Positions 1-9,782 of a stretch of 64,000 bases of DNA are shown piece by piece (the first letter of the stretch is position 1; every line of letters begins with the position of its first letter). The notes under the pieces are model-generated. The model searched no databases. It was not told the origin of the DNA and saw only the letters and a list, made by a program, of their open reading frames with translations. Made by a program: the position numbers and the translations under genes. Source of the stretch: Sutcliffiella horikoshii (GTDB lineage Bacteria; Bacillota; Bacilli; Bacillales; Bacillaceae_I); assembly GCA_001636495.1 (NCBI GenBank), contig KV440964.1:1938666-2002665 (forward strand), in the 5' to 3' direction.

Positions 1-147
1 TTCACGAGTGAATCGCTCCTTTAGGAATGATCTACAGATCAAAACATCTTTCTTTCATCAGATTACCTTTAAATCAAAGAAAAAGCTAGTATTATCCACT
101 AACTCCCAACATATTTTAACAATCGTAACCACTTCTGACAAGTGAAA

Positions 148-179
148 AAGTTTCCTGATGTTCAGTAGACAGGAAACTT
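148..179 (-). terminator. Intrinsic terminator of the LysM gene
   Basis: A 10-bp perfect stem, AAGTTTCCTG with CAGGAAACTT, overlaps the stop codon of the reverse-strand LysM gene. Read on the minus strand it is followed by a run of T residues, as in a rho-independent terminator. Confidence 0.7.
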
Positions 180-512
180 GTAGGTTTTGCCTATTTGGAT
201 TTTTTCCGGTGTGATTCCTTCGTTCATTTGCTCGAAGTCTTCCACCAGCTGTGTAATGGAAACCGGAATGGGTTTATTGGCAATTTTCTCTGCAATCGTC
301 AATACAGTATCGCCAGCTTTGACTTCCACTTCTATGTACATTTTTTCACTTGAATGCTGTTTTTTGGTTTCCGCTTCCGCTTCTGTGTTAAGTGTCGTTG
401 GTACAACAGCCGTTGCAGGAGTTGCAGGCTGGGGGATAGTACCTGCGGATAAGTCATAATAGATGCTGTATATGGTGATGAAGATTAGTACTACAACGAA
501 TAGTCGGATCAT
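162..512 (-). CDS. Membrane-anchored LysM-domain protein
   Basis: A 116-residue protein with an N-terminal hydrophobic segment (about residues 3-18), a short Ala/Thr/Pro-rich linker and a C-terminal LysM-like module (EVKAGDTVLTIAEKI, ending in QIGKTYKFPVY). LysM modules bind N-acetylglucosamine in peptidoglycan, so an outward-facing, membrane-tethered wall-binding role is inferred. A strong AAGGAGGAAG site precedes the ATG. It lies in the position yqgA occupies beside yqgB in B. subtilis, but I cannot confirm that it is the same gene. Confidence 0.75.
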   Translation of the reverse strand: MIRLFVVVLIFITIYSIYYDLSAGTIPQPATPATAVVPTTLNTEAEAETKKQHSSEKMYIEVEVKAGDTVLTIAEKIANKPIPVSITQLVEDFEQMNEGITPEKIQIGKTYKFPVY

Positions 513-580
513 TTTTTCTTCCTCCTTGAATTGTCCAAGCTTTCTATCACTATATGACCGTCAAGGAGGCGTATGACAAA

Positions 581-619
581 AAAACACCGACAATCTTTGC
601 AGCTGATTGTCGGTGCTTT
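581..619 (-). terminator. Intrinsic terminator of yqgB
   Basis: A stem of about 13 bp (AGCACCGACAATC with GATTGTCGGTGTT) followed by seven T residues on the minus strand, just after the yqgB stop codon. Confidence 0.8.
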
Positions 620-626
620 GAAATAT

Positions 627-1418
627 TCATTCACCTGGTGTTCTAGGGATTGCCTTTTTTACTCTAACTTCCTTGATGATGAGGAACAAAATGAACAGAC
701 TAACTGCAAAGCTTAATAATGTAGAAAAAGGTAAAGCAATTCCGGCAGCCTGTAAGATTGCAAAAATCAGCGTGGGCAGGGTTACAGCATAGGCAGATAA
801 TATCCACATATGTCGGTATTGTAAATTGGTGCGTTGCAGCATGTTTTTAAGCACCAATCCGAAAAGAGCCAATATAGAGATCTGGATAAACTTAGTAGCG
901 GTGAAAAACAAATAACCAAACAGCAGGAGAACAGTAATAATAATAGGAAAAGAATTGCCAACGGAATCCATGAATGAAATCAGGTCATCTTTCGTTACTT
1001 CCGTCCCTTGAAAGTCACTTAGTGGCACATAGTCGGTTGTACCTACTCCTTGGAAGATGATTTCTTTGGATTGGATGGCGACAACTTCTTCGTAGGAGCG
1101 TATTTCGTTCAAGGATAATTCATTGTCTGGGTCCAATATGATGGTGAATCCGCCTTCTTCTGAAATAAAAGGTTCTTCAACATCTGCAAAAAATTCACCG
1201 TTTTGTATATAGAAGTCCGGCGTTTCGTTCTTCAGAAAATCATCTGTACTGCTCACCAGTTTCATTGCACTTGTTCCAAAAGTAATAAACATGGGAATAG
1301 AAGTAATGAGTACGAGCAAAAATACGTACAGGATGGTTTTACCTATTCCTTGAAAGCGGAAGGAGGCCATTGCTTTCGGGGAGTACAAGCTTTTTACAAA
1401 TTGAGAGAAAATATTCAA
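627..1418 (-). CDS. yqgB: DUF1189 family membrane protein (YqgB)
   Basis: A 263-residue membrane protein that opens with the DUF1189-type segment MNIFSQFVKSLYSPKAMASF and has a first transmembrane helix near residues 28-48. A polar extracytoplasmic stretch (about 60-145) and four more hydrophobic helices follow. Members are integral membrane proteins of unknown function. The start is TTG, preceded by AAAGGACTGATAGGAA. It is divergent from the Na/Pi cotransporter gene, and the shared upstream region carries PhoP-box-like repeats, two to three of them oriented towards this gene. Confidence 0.85.
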   Translation of the reverse strand: MNIFSQFVKSLYSPKAMASFRFQGIGKTILYVFLLVLITSIPMFITFGTSAMKLVSSTDDFLKNETPDFYIQNGEFFADVEEPFISEEGGFTIILDPDNELSLNEIRSYEEVVAIQSKEIIFQGVGTTDYVPLSDFQGTEVTKDDLISFMDSVGNSFPIIITVLLLFGYLFFTATKFIQISILALFGLVLKNMLQRTNLQYRHMWILSAYAVTLPTLIFAILQAAGIALPFSTLLSFAVSLFILFLIIKEVRVKKAIPRTPGE

Positions 1419-1508
1419 TTCCTATCAGTCCTTTAAATGTAATATACCACTTTCATGTTACCTTAATTTGGGTATGCAAACAATAATTTATTGCTCAACA
1501 GATACCAA

Positions 1509-1546
1509 TGTAAATTTCAAGTTACGGTTTGTAAAGATAATGTAAA
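1509..1546 (-). promoter_or_regulatory. PhoP-box-like repeat array between yqgB and the Na/Pi cotransporter
   Basis: On the minus strand the hexamers TTTACA (1546-1541), TTTACA (1535-1530), TAACTT (1524-1519) and TTTACA (1514-1509) follow each other at steps of 11, 11 and 10 bp, the arrangement of B. subtilis PhoP boxes (TTAACA-like repeats about 11 bp apart). The array faces yqgB but lies in the divergent region shared with the Na/Pi cotransporter, so it could serve either gene. No convincing -10 box was found in either direction. Confidence 0.45.
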
Positions 1547-1656
1547 TTTATCAGAAAGTCTATTTACATTAGTGTGCAATTAGGTTAATAATTGTACTTG
1601 GTTTTGTAGATTTTTGTCGATATTATTAAGTCTTTTGGAATAAGGGGTTGAATGTA

Positions 1657-3297
1657 TTGGAATTGGATGTTCAGAAGTTAATATTTGAATTTATTGGTGG
1701 TCTCGGTATTTTCCTTTTCGGGATTAAATACATGGGTGACGGACTGCAAAAGTCAGCTGGAGATAAGTTGAGAGATATCTTGGATCGTTTTACGACAAAT
1801 CCGTTCATGGGTGTACTAGCGGGTATTTTAGTAACGGTTCTTATCCAATCCAGTTCAGGGACAACTGCGTTAACAGTAGGGTTGGTTAGTGCAGGATTCA
1901 TGTCGCTGCGCCAGGCAATTGGTGTAATTATGGGTGCCAATGTAGGTACAACGGTAACGGCATTTATTATCGGTATCAAGATCGATGAATATGCGTTACC
2001 TATCATTGCTGCGGGTGCAGTATTACTTTTCTTCTTTAAAAATCAAAAGATTCAATACTTCGGTCAAATAGTATTCGGTTTTGGAGCTTTGTTCTATGGG
2101 TTGAAGACGATGGGAGATGGACTTAAACCATTGCGTGAAGTACAAGCCTTCATCGATTTGACCGTTTCAATGAGTGATAATCCAATCCTTGGAGTGGTTG
2201 TTGGTACTGTCTTTACTGTCCTTGTTCAAAGTTCCAGTGCAACAATCGGGATCTTGCAGGAATTATATGGACAAGGGGCAATTAGCCTAGATGCTGCGTT
2301 ACCTGTTCTCTTTGGAGATAATATCGGTACAACGATTACGGCTGTCTTAGCTGCAATTGGTGCTTCTGTTGCTGCAAGAAGAGCTGCTTTATCACATGTT
2401 ATCTTTAATCTAGTTGGAACGACCATTGTCTTATTGTTATTGATTCCGTTTGAACAATTGGTATTATTTTTACAAAGTACTTTAAACTTAAATCCACACA
2501 TGACAATTGCATTTGCACACGGTTCCTTTAATATTGCCAACGTAATAATCCAGTTCCCATTTATCGGCCTGCTGGCGTTAATTGCGACGAAGATCATTCC
2601 TGGTGATGATGCGATTGTTGAGTATAAAGCAAAACATTTAGATCCTATTTTCATCGAACAATCTCCTTCACTGGCACTTGGACAGGCGAAGGAAGAAGTG
2701 TTAAGAATGGGTGAGTTCTCAATAGTAGGTCTGGAATCTACTCACCAGTACTTGAAAACTGGTACAGCTAAATATTCTGAGCAAGCATATTCCTTAGAAG
2801 GTGCCATCAATAATCTTGATAGAAAAATTACCGATTATTTAGTTAAACTTTCTTCTGCATCTCTAACCGATAATGAGTCGGAAGAGCATTCCAGCTTAAT
2901 GGATACAGTTCGTGATATCGAGCGAATCGGCGACCATTTCGAAAATATTGTCGAGTTGGTTGATTATCAAATCAGAAACAAAGTAGAACTGACAGATGCT
3001 GCTGAAACAGATCTTGAAGAAATGTTTACATTGACTCAATCAACTGTTAAGGAAGCGATTGAAGCATTAAGAACCAAAAACAAAGATTTAGCTAATGACG
3101 TAAGATTGAAAGAAGACCGAATTGACAGAATGGAACGCTCCCTACGTAAAAAGCATATTTTGCGTATGAATGAAGGGCTTTGCACAGGTCAAGCAGGAAT
3201 CGTGTTTGTTGATATCATCAGTAACCTAGAACGTATTGGGGATCATGCTGTTAATATCGCCGAAGCTGTTCTTGGTGAAGATCATGAAACTTTATAA
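1657..3297 (+). CDS. Na+/Pi cotransporter family protein with C-terminal PhoU-like domain
   Basis: Sodium-coupled phosphate importer of the NptA/PNaS family. The two inverted QSSS repeats that mark the family are visible (VLIQSSSGTTALT near residue 62 and VLVQSSSATIGI near residue 190), within about eight hydrophobic segments. From about residue 345 a PhoU-like helical domain carries the ERIGDH motif twice (DIERIGDHFENI and LERIGDHAVNI). An upstream in-frame TTG at 1648 touches the AAGGGG site, so TTG at 1657, nine bases after it and starting MELDVQKLIF, is the better start. A terminator follows. The upstream PhoP-like repeats suggest induction in phosphate starvation (inference). Confidence 0.9.
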   Translation: MELDVQKLIFEFIGGLGIFLFGIKYMGDGLQKSAGDKLRDILDRFTTNPFMGVLAGILVTVLIQSSSGTTALTVGLVSAGFMSLRQAIGVIMGANVGTTVTAFIIGIKIDEYALPIIAAGAVLLFFFKNQKIQYFGQIVFGFGALFYGLKTMGDGLKPLREVQAFIDLTVSMSDNPILGVVVGTVFTVLVQSSSATIGILQELYGQGAISLDAALPVLFGDNIGTTITAVLAAIGASVAARRAALSHVIFNLVGTTIVLLLLIPFEQLVLFLQSTLNLNPHMTIAFAHGSFNIANVIIQFPFIGLLALIATKIIPGDDAIVEYKAKHLDPIFIEQSPSLALGQAKEEVLRMGEFSIVGLESTHQYLKTGTAKYSEQAYSLEGAINNLDRKITDYLVKLSSASLTDNESEEHSSLMDTVRDIERIGDHFENIVELVDYQIRNKVELTDAAETDLEEMFTLTQSTVKEAIEALRTKNKDLANDVRLKEDRIDRMERSLRKKHILRMNEGLCTGQAGIVFVDIISNLERIGDHAVNIAEAVLGEDHETL

Positions 3298-3318
3298 TAG
3301 CAAATAACGTACACTTAA

Positions 3319-3351
3319 GAACCAGACTCTTTATTAGGGTCTGGTTTTTTC
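3319..3351 (+). terminator. Intrinsic terminator after the Na/Pi cotransporter
   Basis: AACCAGAC pairs with GTCTGGTT and is followed by six T residues. Confidence 0.8.
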
Positions 3352-3370
3352 AAAATAGGGAGGTTCAAAC

Positions 3371-3850
3371 ATGGAGGTCGTTTACTGGATCATTATCATT
3401 GCATTATTTGTCATTTCATTTGTCGGGCTTGTTTATCCAATTATCCCGAGTGTTCTTTTTTTAGTGGGAGGATTTATACTCTATGGGATACTCTTCACGT
3501 TTGAAGAACTTACTTTTCTTTTTTGGACCATTACAATCTTATTCGTCATCCTATTGTTTGTAGCTGATTATTTTGCAAACTTGCTTGGTGTGAAGAAATT
3601 TGGTGGTAGCAATGCATCTATTTGGGGCAGTACGATTGGATTACTGATTGGTCCTTTTGTCATTCCAGTAGCTGGGATCATCCTTGGTCCATTTCTCGGT
3701 GCCATCTTAGGAGAACTTCTATTTAAGAGAAATGATTGGAGAGCATCTGTGAGGGCTGGCTTCGGGTCTGTAGTGGGCTTGTTCAGCAGTGCGATTGTGA
3801 AAGGTATTATACAAGCGGTAATGATCATTGTTTTCTTTATTTTCATTTGA
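3371..3850 (+). CDS. yqgC: DUF456 family membrane protein (YqgC)
   Basis: A 159-residue protein made almost entirely of hydrophobic helices, with glycine-rich turns such as GLVYPIIPSV and GPFLGAILGELL that are typical of DUF456. The function of the family is unknown. It is preceded by GGGAGG, seven bases before the ATG, and by the terminator of the Na/Pi cotransporter. In B. subtilis yqgC lies directly before sodA; here a phosphofructokinase gene separates the two. Confidence 0.85.
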   Translation: MEVVYWIIIIALFVISFVGLVYPIIPSVLFLVGGFILYGILFTFEELTFLFWTITILFVILLFVADYFANLLGVKKFGGSNASIWGSTIGLLIGPFVIPVAGIILGPFLGAILGELLFKRNDWRASVRAGFGSVVGLFSSAIVKGIIQAVMIIVFFIFI

Positions 3851-3960
3851 TTGATAGCATATCAGTGGATGGATTGGTTAATGGAATGGTTTAATAAGGA
3901 TATACTAGAAGTGTTTGAAATGTAGACTTTAGTGTAATAGCAATAATTGTAGATACATAA

Positions 3961-4935
<975 letters not shown>

Positions 4936-5066
4936 AATAAATATTTTTTGACCGAGCAGATTAATTGAAAGATTGTACAAGTTTTGGTAATCTGAAACTA
5001 ACGGATCAAAAGGGGTCCAACTTTTTTGGTTCAATTTTTTTACATAAAAATTAGGAGGAGATAATT

Positions 5067-5675
5067 ATGGCATACGAACTACCACAATTACCTTATGCAT
5101 ACGACGCATTAGAGCCTCACATCGACAAAGAGACAATGAACATTCACCACACAAAGCATCACAATACTTACGTAACAGGTATCAACGCTGCACTAGAAGG
5201 TCAAGCAGATCTTCAAGGCAAAAGTGTGGAAGAGTTAATTTCCAACATGGACGCTGTTCCTGAAAACATCAAAACTCCTGTTCGCAACCACGGTGGTGGC
5301 CACGCGAACCACAGCCTATTCTGGAACATCTTGACTCCAGGTGGCGCTACTTCTCCAAACGGCGAATTAGCAGACGCTCTAACTAGCAAATTCGGTAGCT
5401 TTGACAATTTCAAAGACGAATTCGCTAAAGCAGCAGCTACTCGTTTCGGATCTGGTTGGGCTTGGTTAGTAGTAAACAACGGTGAACTTGAAATCACAAG
5501 CACACCAAATCAAGACTCTCCATTAATGGAAGGCAAGACTCCAGTTCTTGGCCTTGACGTTTGGGAGCACGCGTACTACCTAAACTACCAAAACCGTCGC
5601 CCTGACTACATCAACGCATTCTTCAACGTAATCAACTGGGACGTAGTAGGCAAACTTTACAACGAGGCAAAATAA
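5067..5675 (+). CDS. sodA: Manganese (or Mn/Fe) superoxide dismutase
   Basis: Converts superoxide to hydrogen peroxide and oxygen in the cytoplasm. The 202-residue protein has the expected metal ligands in [13 protein letters not shown] (His), [15 protein letters not shown] (His) and [19 protein letters not shown] (Asp and His of the DVWEHAYY signature). Gly in the GSGWAWLVV segment fits the Mn/Fe family; Mn preference is assumed from Bacillus SodA. A strong AGGAGG site and a monocistronic setting with its own terminator match high expression. Codon choice is strongly biased, as in highly expressed genes. Confidence 0.97.
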   Translation: MAYELPQLPYAYDALEPHIDKETMNIHHTKHHNTYVTGINAALEGQADLQGKSVEELISNMDAVPENIKTPVRNHGGGHANHSLFWNILTPGGATSPNGELADALTSKFGSFDNFKDEFAKAAATRFGSGWAWLVVNNGELEITSTPNQDSPLMEGKTPVLGLDVWEHAYYLNYQNRRPDYINAFFNVINWDVVGKLYNEAK

Positions 5676-5682
5676 TAAACCA

Positions 5683-5716
5683 AAAACTCTCATCCTTAAA
5701 TGGATGGGAGTTTTTA
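5683..5716 (+). terminator. Intrinsic terminator of sodA
   Basis: AAACTCTCATCC pairs with GGATGGGAGTTT (one wobble) around a five-base loop and is followed by T residues. Confidence 0.85.
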
Positions 5717-5734
5717 TTTTTAATGTGATCTATA

Positions 5735-5862
5735 GCTGATGCCTGTAGCAAAAGGCGAAGACTCCTGCGGGAGAGTAGCGACAATCTTGAGACCCCGCAA
5801 CGAAGTGAGGAGGCTCAAGGTCGCCCCGCGGAAAGCGAAGTCTTTTTGCGAAAGGCACCAGC
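5735..5862 (+). repeat. Dispersed repeat R1, copy A
   Basis: About 128 bp between GCTG and CAGC ends, with the family core TTGAGACCCCGC, GAGGAGGCTCAA and CCCGCGGAAAGCG. It fills the space between sodA and the MFS gene. The element folds into a long imperfect hairpin and contains no credible coding sequence. Confidence 0.85.
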
Positions 5863-5966
5863 GGTGTATTACAGAACTCTTCAAAATGAAATAATCACAG
5901 CAAAAATCAAAGTACATAACTCCCACTCCTTTAAGCCACAATAAACGTAGATAAAGGAGCGGGGTA

Positions 5967-7253
5967 ATGATGGCAGCTTTTAAAAAACTGATCGGCGATG
6001 TGGAAGTAAATAAAGATTTAATGCTACTGTTAATCATCGGTGGACTTTATTCTCTCAGCATCGCCCTATCCAATACATTTGTAAACGTCTACCTATGGAA
6101 GCAATCAGGTGAATTCAGTGACCTGGGCTTCTACAATCTGGCGATAGTCGTCTTTCAGCCGTTGACTTTTATATTGGCAGGCAGATGGGCAAAAAAAATC
6201 GATCGAGTCATTGTGCTACGTTTAGGAGTCGTATTCTTAGCGCTTTTTTATTTGTTTGTTTTGTTTATCGGAGACAAGGCTTCCACTTATCTTTTGATGC
6301 TTGGGGCATTACTTGGGATAGGGTATGGTTTCTATTGGCTAGCATTCAATGTGCTTACTTTTGAAATAACAGAACCTGAAACAAGGGATTTCTTCAATGG
6401 TTTTCTAGGTATTTTAACTTCAGTGGGCGGGATGATCGGTCCTTTTGCCGCAGGTTATATCATTTCCACTTTAGAGAAGTTTACAGGCTACACCGTCATC
6501 TTCACCATTTCTCTTCTTCTGTTCTTTGCTGCCGTTATACTAAGCCTGTTTCTGAAACGGCGTGGGGCAGAAGGGCGTTATGAACTTCGTCGCATTTTTG
6601 AAGAAAGAAAGAACAATAACAATTGGCGATACATAACAAATGCACATTTTTTTCAGGGATTAAGGGAAGGGACATTCCTTTTTGCGGTCTCCGTCTTAGT
6701 GTTTATTACTACTAATAGTGAAATGGCACTTGGGACGTTCGGGCTACTCAATTCAGCTGTTGCCTTTGTATGCTACTATCTGGCAACAAGGCTGATCAAA
6801 AAAGAATATAGGAAGAAAGCAATTCTTGCTGGAGGATTGATTCTATACGCAGCCATTTTCTTTCTCGTTTTTGAATTGACCTATATGAAGCTCCTCTTTT
6901 ATGCAGTGACGATAGCCATAGCCTACCCGCTTCTTCTAGTACCATATGTGTCGCTAACCTATGATGTAATAGGACGAGGGTGGAAAGCTGCAGAAATGCG
7001 AATTGAGTATATTGTGGTGAGAGAAGTTTTCTTGAACATGGGCCGTGCTGCTTCCATCATTCTTTTCTTGATTGCCGTGATATTTTTCGATACAGACAAG
7101 AGTATACCTGTCCTATTATGTATACTTGGTGCTGGGCATGCTCTAATCTATCCGTTTGTTCGTAAAGTGGAGTTGGATACACCACCTCCAAAAGAAGAGC
7201 CACATCCAATTGTGACAACTTTACGAGACGGCGAGGGAGAATCAACACCTTAA
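5967..7253 (+). CDS. yqgE: MFS transporter (YqgE)
   Basis: A 428-residue major facilitator superfamily protein with about twelve hydrophobic segments. It has the family's short basic loop motif after helix 2 (GRWAKKIDRVIVLRLG) and an FLVF-rich second half. The substrate is unknown. AAAGGAGCGGGG precedes an ATGATG start, and either Met could be used. It sits between sodA and pbpA exactly as yqgE does in B. subtilis, which supports orthology. Confidence 0.85.
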   Translation: MMAAFKKLIGDVEVNKDLMLLLIIGGLYSLSIALSNTFVNVYLWKQSGEFSDLGFYNLAIVVFQPLTFILAGRWAKKIDRVIVLRLGVVFLALFYLFVLFIGDKASTYLLMLGALLGIGYGFYWLAFNVLTFEITEPETRDFFNGFLGILTSVGGMIGPFAAGYIISTLEKFTGYTVIFTISLLLFFAAVILSLFLKRRGAEGRYELRRIFEERKNNNNWRYITNAHFFQGLREGTFLFAVSVLVFITTNSEMALGTFGLLNSAVAFVCYYLATRLIKKEYRKKAILAGGLILYAAIFFLVFELTYMKLLFYAVTIAIAYPLLLVPYVSLTYDVIGRGWKAAEMRIEYIVVREVFLNMGRAASIILFLIAVIFFDTDKSIPVLLCILGAGHALIYPFVRKVELDTPPPKEEPHPIVTTLRDGEGESTP

Positions 7254-7308
7254 TAGGGATTTAATAATAGAAATTTATTGCGTTTTCCTATACAATAGAA
7301 AAAGACAC

Positions 7309-7348
7309 AGACACCTAAAAAGACTAACATAGGTGTCTCTTACTTTTT
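7309..7348 (+). terminator. Terminator-like hairpin after yqgE
   Basis: AGACACCTA pairs perfectly with TAGGTGTCT; a T-rich tract with interruptions follows. Confidence 0.6.
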
Positions 7349-7401
7349 ATAATCATGTTGCTTTTTAGCCTCTCGAAATAATTAATGAAAAGGTGTAAGG
7401 T

Positions 7402-9540
7402 ATGACCAATCAAAAGCAAAAAAAGAAAAAGAAGAATTATGTCCCATCGCGCTTAAACCTTTTGTTTTTTGCGGTTTTTTTACTGTTCTCCGCCCTGATT
7501 TTAAGACTCGGATTTGTCCAAATTGTTTTTGGTGAAGACTATCGTGAAGAAGTAGATCGGACAGAAAATGTTACGGTGAATACATTGGTTCCAAGAGGGA
7601 AGATATACGATCGCAATGAAAATGTGGTGGTGGACAATACACCATTAAATGCAATTACATACACGCGCATGCAATCAACGACCTCTAAAGAACAACTGGA
7701 AGTTGCGAAAAAACTTTCCGAAGTTATTACGATGGATACGAAAAAGATTCAGGAAAGGGATAGAAAGGACTATTGGATTCTTACTCGACCTGAGGAAGCG
7801 GCAAAATTGATTACAGATGAAGATCGAAAAAAAATTGCCGATGGTGAAATGGAAGAAAGTGAATTATACGACCTGCAATTAGAGCGAATTAGTAAAGAGC
7901 AATTAGCAGAGATCACTCAAGAGGAAGAAGCGGTATTGGCCATTTTTCGTGAATTTAATAAAGGCTATGCCCTTACTCCTCAGATTATAAAAAATCAAGA
8001 TGTTACCGCAAAGGAATTTGCAATGGTAAGTGAAATGCTGTCAGACTTGCCAGGGGTGGATATTACAACAGATTTCATTAGATCCTATGCGTACGAATCA
8101 ACTTTGGGTTCTGTTTTTGGAAAAGTATCGACTTCAGAATCAGGAATACCGAGTGAGAAGGTGAAAGAATATCTCGCACGTGGATATAGTCGAAATGATC
8201 GAATTGGTACTTCACAACTAGAAGCGCAATATGAAAATGTTCTACAAGGACAAAAGGCAAGGGTCCGGAATGTGACAGACACTGGTGGAAACTTGCTTCA
8301 TCAAGAAAAAGTGTACGATGGACAACGTGGGAAGGATTTAGTCTTGTCTATTGATATGGAATTCCAAGAGAAAGTGGAAGAAGTTTTAATCGAAGAAATG
8401 CTTCAAACAAGAGCAACACCGAGCGCGAAAGCGACTTTCTTAGATCGAGCTTTTGTGGTCGTTATGAATCCCAAGACAGGAGAAGTCCTTTCACTTGCTG
8501 GAAAACAATTGATTCGTGATGAAGAAGACGGTCAATTGAAAATTTACGATAACGCGTTAGGGGCCATCCAAGAAGCATATGAGCCAGGGTCAACCGTAAA
8601 AGGAGCTTCGGTGCTTGCTGGGTTTCAGCATGGTGTTATTCAACCCGAATCCTATCTATATGACGCACCAGTATATATCGGTCGTGGAGACGATGCACTA
8701 AAAAAAGCTTCTTACACGAATATGGGAAGTATTAATGATTTAACAGCTCTTGAAAGATCTTCTAACGTATATATGTTTAGAATTGCCATGGCTATCGCTG
8801 GAGCTAATTACCAGCCAAGACAGCCATTATTTATTCCTCCTTCCGCCTATGATACATTTAGATCCTATTTGGCCCAATTTGGGTTAGGGGTGGAAACAGG
8901 CATTGATCTTCCTCGTGAATCTTCTGGGGTTGAAGGACCAGACACTAGTATGCCAGGTCTCCTTCTGGATTTATCAATCGGACAATATGATACTTACACC
9001 ACTTTACAATTGGCGCAATACGTTTCTACTATTGCAAATGGCGGATATAGAATGAAGCCACAATTAGTTAGGGAAATTAGAGAGCCTAATAATGGAGAAG
9101 GCTTGGGTGGAGTTGTTGAACCGTTCAAACCGCAAGTGTTGAACAGAGTCGATATGACAGATAGTCAAATTAAGCGAGTTCAAGACGGCTTTATCAGGGT
9201 CTACCATGGAGCAAGGGGAACGGCTAGCAGTTCGAAAATGAAGCAATATAAACCCGCTGGGAAGTCGGGGACAGCAGAGTCAAGATATCAAGAGATACTT
9301 CCAAATGGGGAAAAACGTTACTATGACACGCTTAACTTTAATCTAGTAGGTTATGCTCCTTATGATGATCCGGAAATTGCTTTTGCAATCATGGTCCCTT
9401 ATGCATCAACGGACTTTAATGTAACAGGAGGAATTAGTACACGTATTGGAGATGCTGTTATGGATGCTTACTTCAATTTAAAGAAAGAACGTGCAAATGG
9501 GGAAAACCAAGAAACAGAAGAAGCCGAAGATACAGAATAA
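7402..9540 (+). CDS. pbpA: Class B penicillin-binding protein (PBP2a-like transpeptidase)
   Basis: D,D-transpeptidase that cross-links peptidoglycan outside the membrane, in rods mainly during elongation. The 712-residue protein has a lysine-rich N-terminus, one transmembrane anchor (about residues 18-40) and a dimerisation region with RGKIYDRN. The catalytic domain has SxxK in EPGSTVKGAS (near residue 397), SxN in RSSNVYMF and KSGTAES near residue 620. The C-terminus is acidic. Length and position (between yqgE and pstS) match B. subtilis pbpA. It is closed by a strong terminator. Confidence 0.95.
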   Translation: MTNQKQKKKKKNYVPSRLNLLFFAVFLLFSALILRLGFVQIVFGEDYREEVDRTENVTVNTLVPRGKIYDRNENVVVDNTPLNAITYTRMQSTTSKEQLEVAKKLSEVITMDTKKIQERDRKDYWILTRPEEAAKLITDEDRKKIADGEMEESELYDLQLERISKEQLAEITQEEEAVLAIFREFNKGYALTPQIIKNQDVTAKEFAMVSEMLSDLPGVDITTDFIRSYAYESTLGSVFGKVSTSESGIPSEKVKEYLARGYSRNDRIGTSQLEAQYENVLQGQKARVRNVTDTGGNLLHQEKVYDGQRGKDLVLSIDMEFQEKVEEVLIEEMLQTRATPSAKATFLDRAFVVVMNPKTGEVLSLAGKQLIRDEEDGQLKIYDNALGAIQEAYEPGSTVKGASVLAGFQHGVIQPESYLYDAPVYIGRGDDALKKASYTNMGSINDLTALERSSNVYMFRIAMAIAGANYQPRQPLFIPPSAYDTFRSYLAQFGLGVETGIDLPRESSGVEGPDTSMPGLLLDLSIGQYDTYTTLQLAQYVSTIANGGYRMKPQLVREIREPNNGEGLGGVVEPFKPQVLNRVDMTDSQIKRVQDGFIRVYHGARGTASSSKMKQYKPAGKSGTAESRYQEILPNGEKRYYDTLNFNLVGYAPYDDPEIAFAIMVPYASTDFNVTGGISTRIGDAVMDAYFNLKKERANGENQETEEAEDTE

Positions 9541-9546
9541 TAGTAG

Positions 9547-9576
9547 AAAAGCACTCCGAAGTGGAGTGCTTTTTTG
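9547..9576 (+). terminator. Intrinsic terminator of pbpA
   Basis: AAAAGCACTCC and GGAGTGCTTTT pair around a GAAGT loop, followed by T residues. Confidence 0.88.
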
Positions 9577-9664
9577 TGTCTATATACCCTTATATGTTTT
9601 TTGCAATAAGAATCTCTCACCAAGTTTCACTACTATTCCCGATAAAACCACAGAAAAACCGACA

Positions 9665-9716
9665 TTTACAAAACCTTTACACATGATTCATACCTGGTTA
9701 ACACAATAGTTATATT
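9665..9716 (+). promoter_or_regulatory. Pho box and promoter of the pst operon
   Basis: Four hexamers lie at exact 11-bp steps: TTTACA (9665), TTTACA (9676), TTCATA (9687) and TTAACA (9698). This is the layout bound by phosphorylated PhoP in B. subtilis. A -10-like TATATT lies at 9711-9716, seven bases after the last repeat, and no -35 hexamer is needed in such promoters. Phosphate-starvation induction of pstS is therefore expected. Confidence 0.8.
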
Positions 9717-9782
9717 CTATTACTCGTAGGGCAAGACAAACAGAAACATCAACTAAACAGAAACCTTAGGGGGAATTAAGAA

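Noticed and set aside
5735-5862. R1 repeats as rRNA, tRNA or a riboswitch
   Set aside because: No tRNA cloverleaf or known aptamer core was seen. Many copies lie in unrelated contexts and both orientations, which fits a dispersed element.
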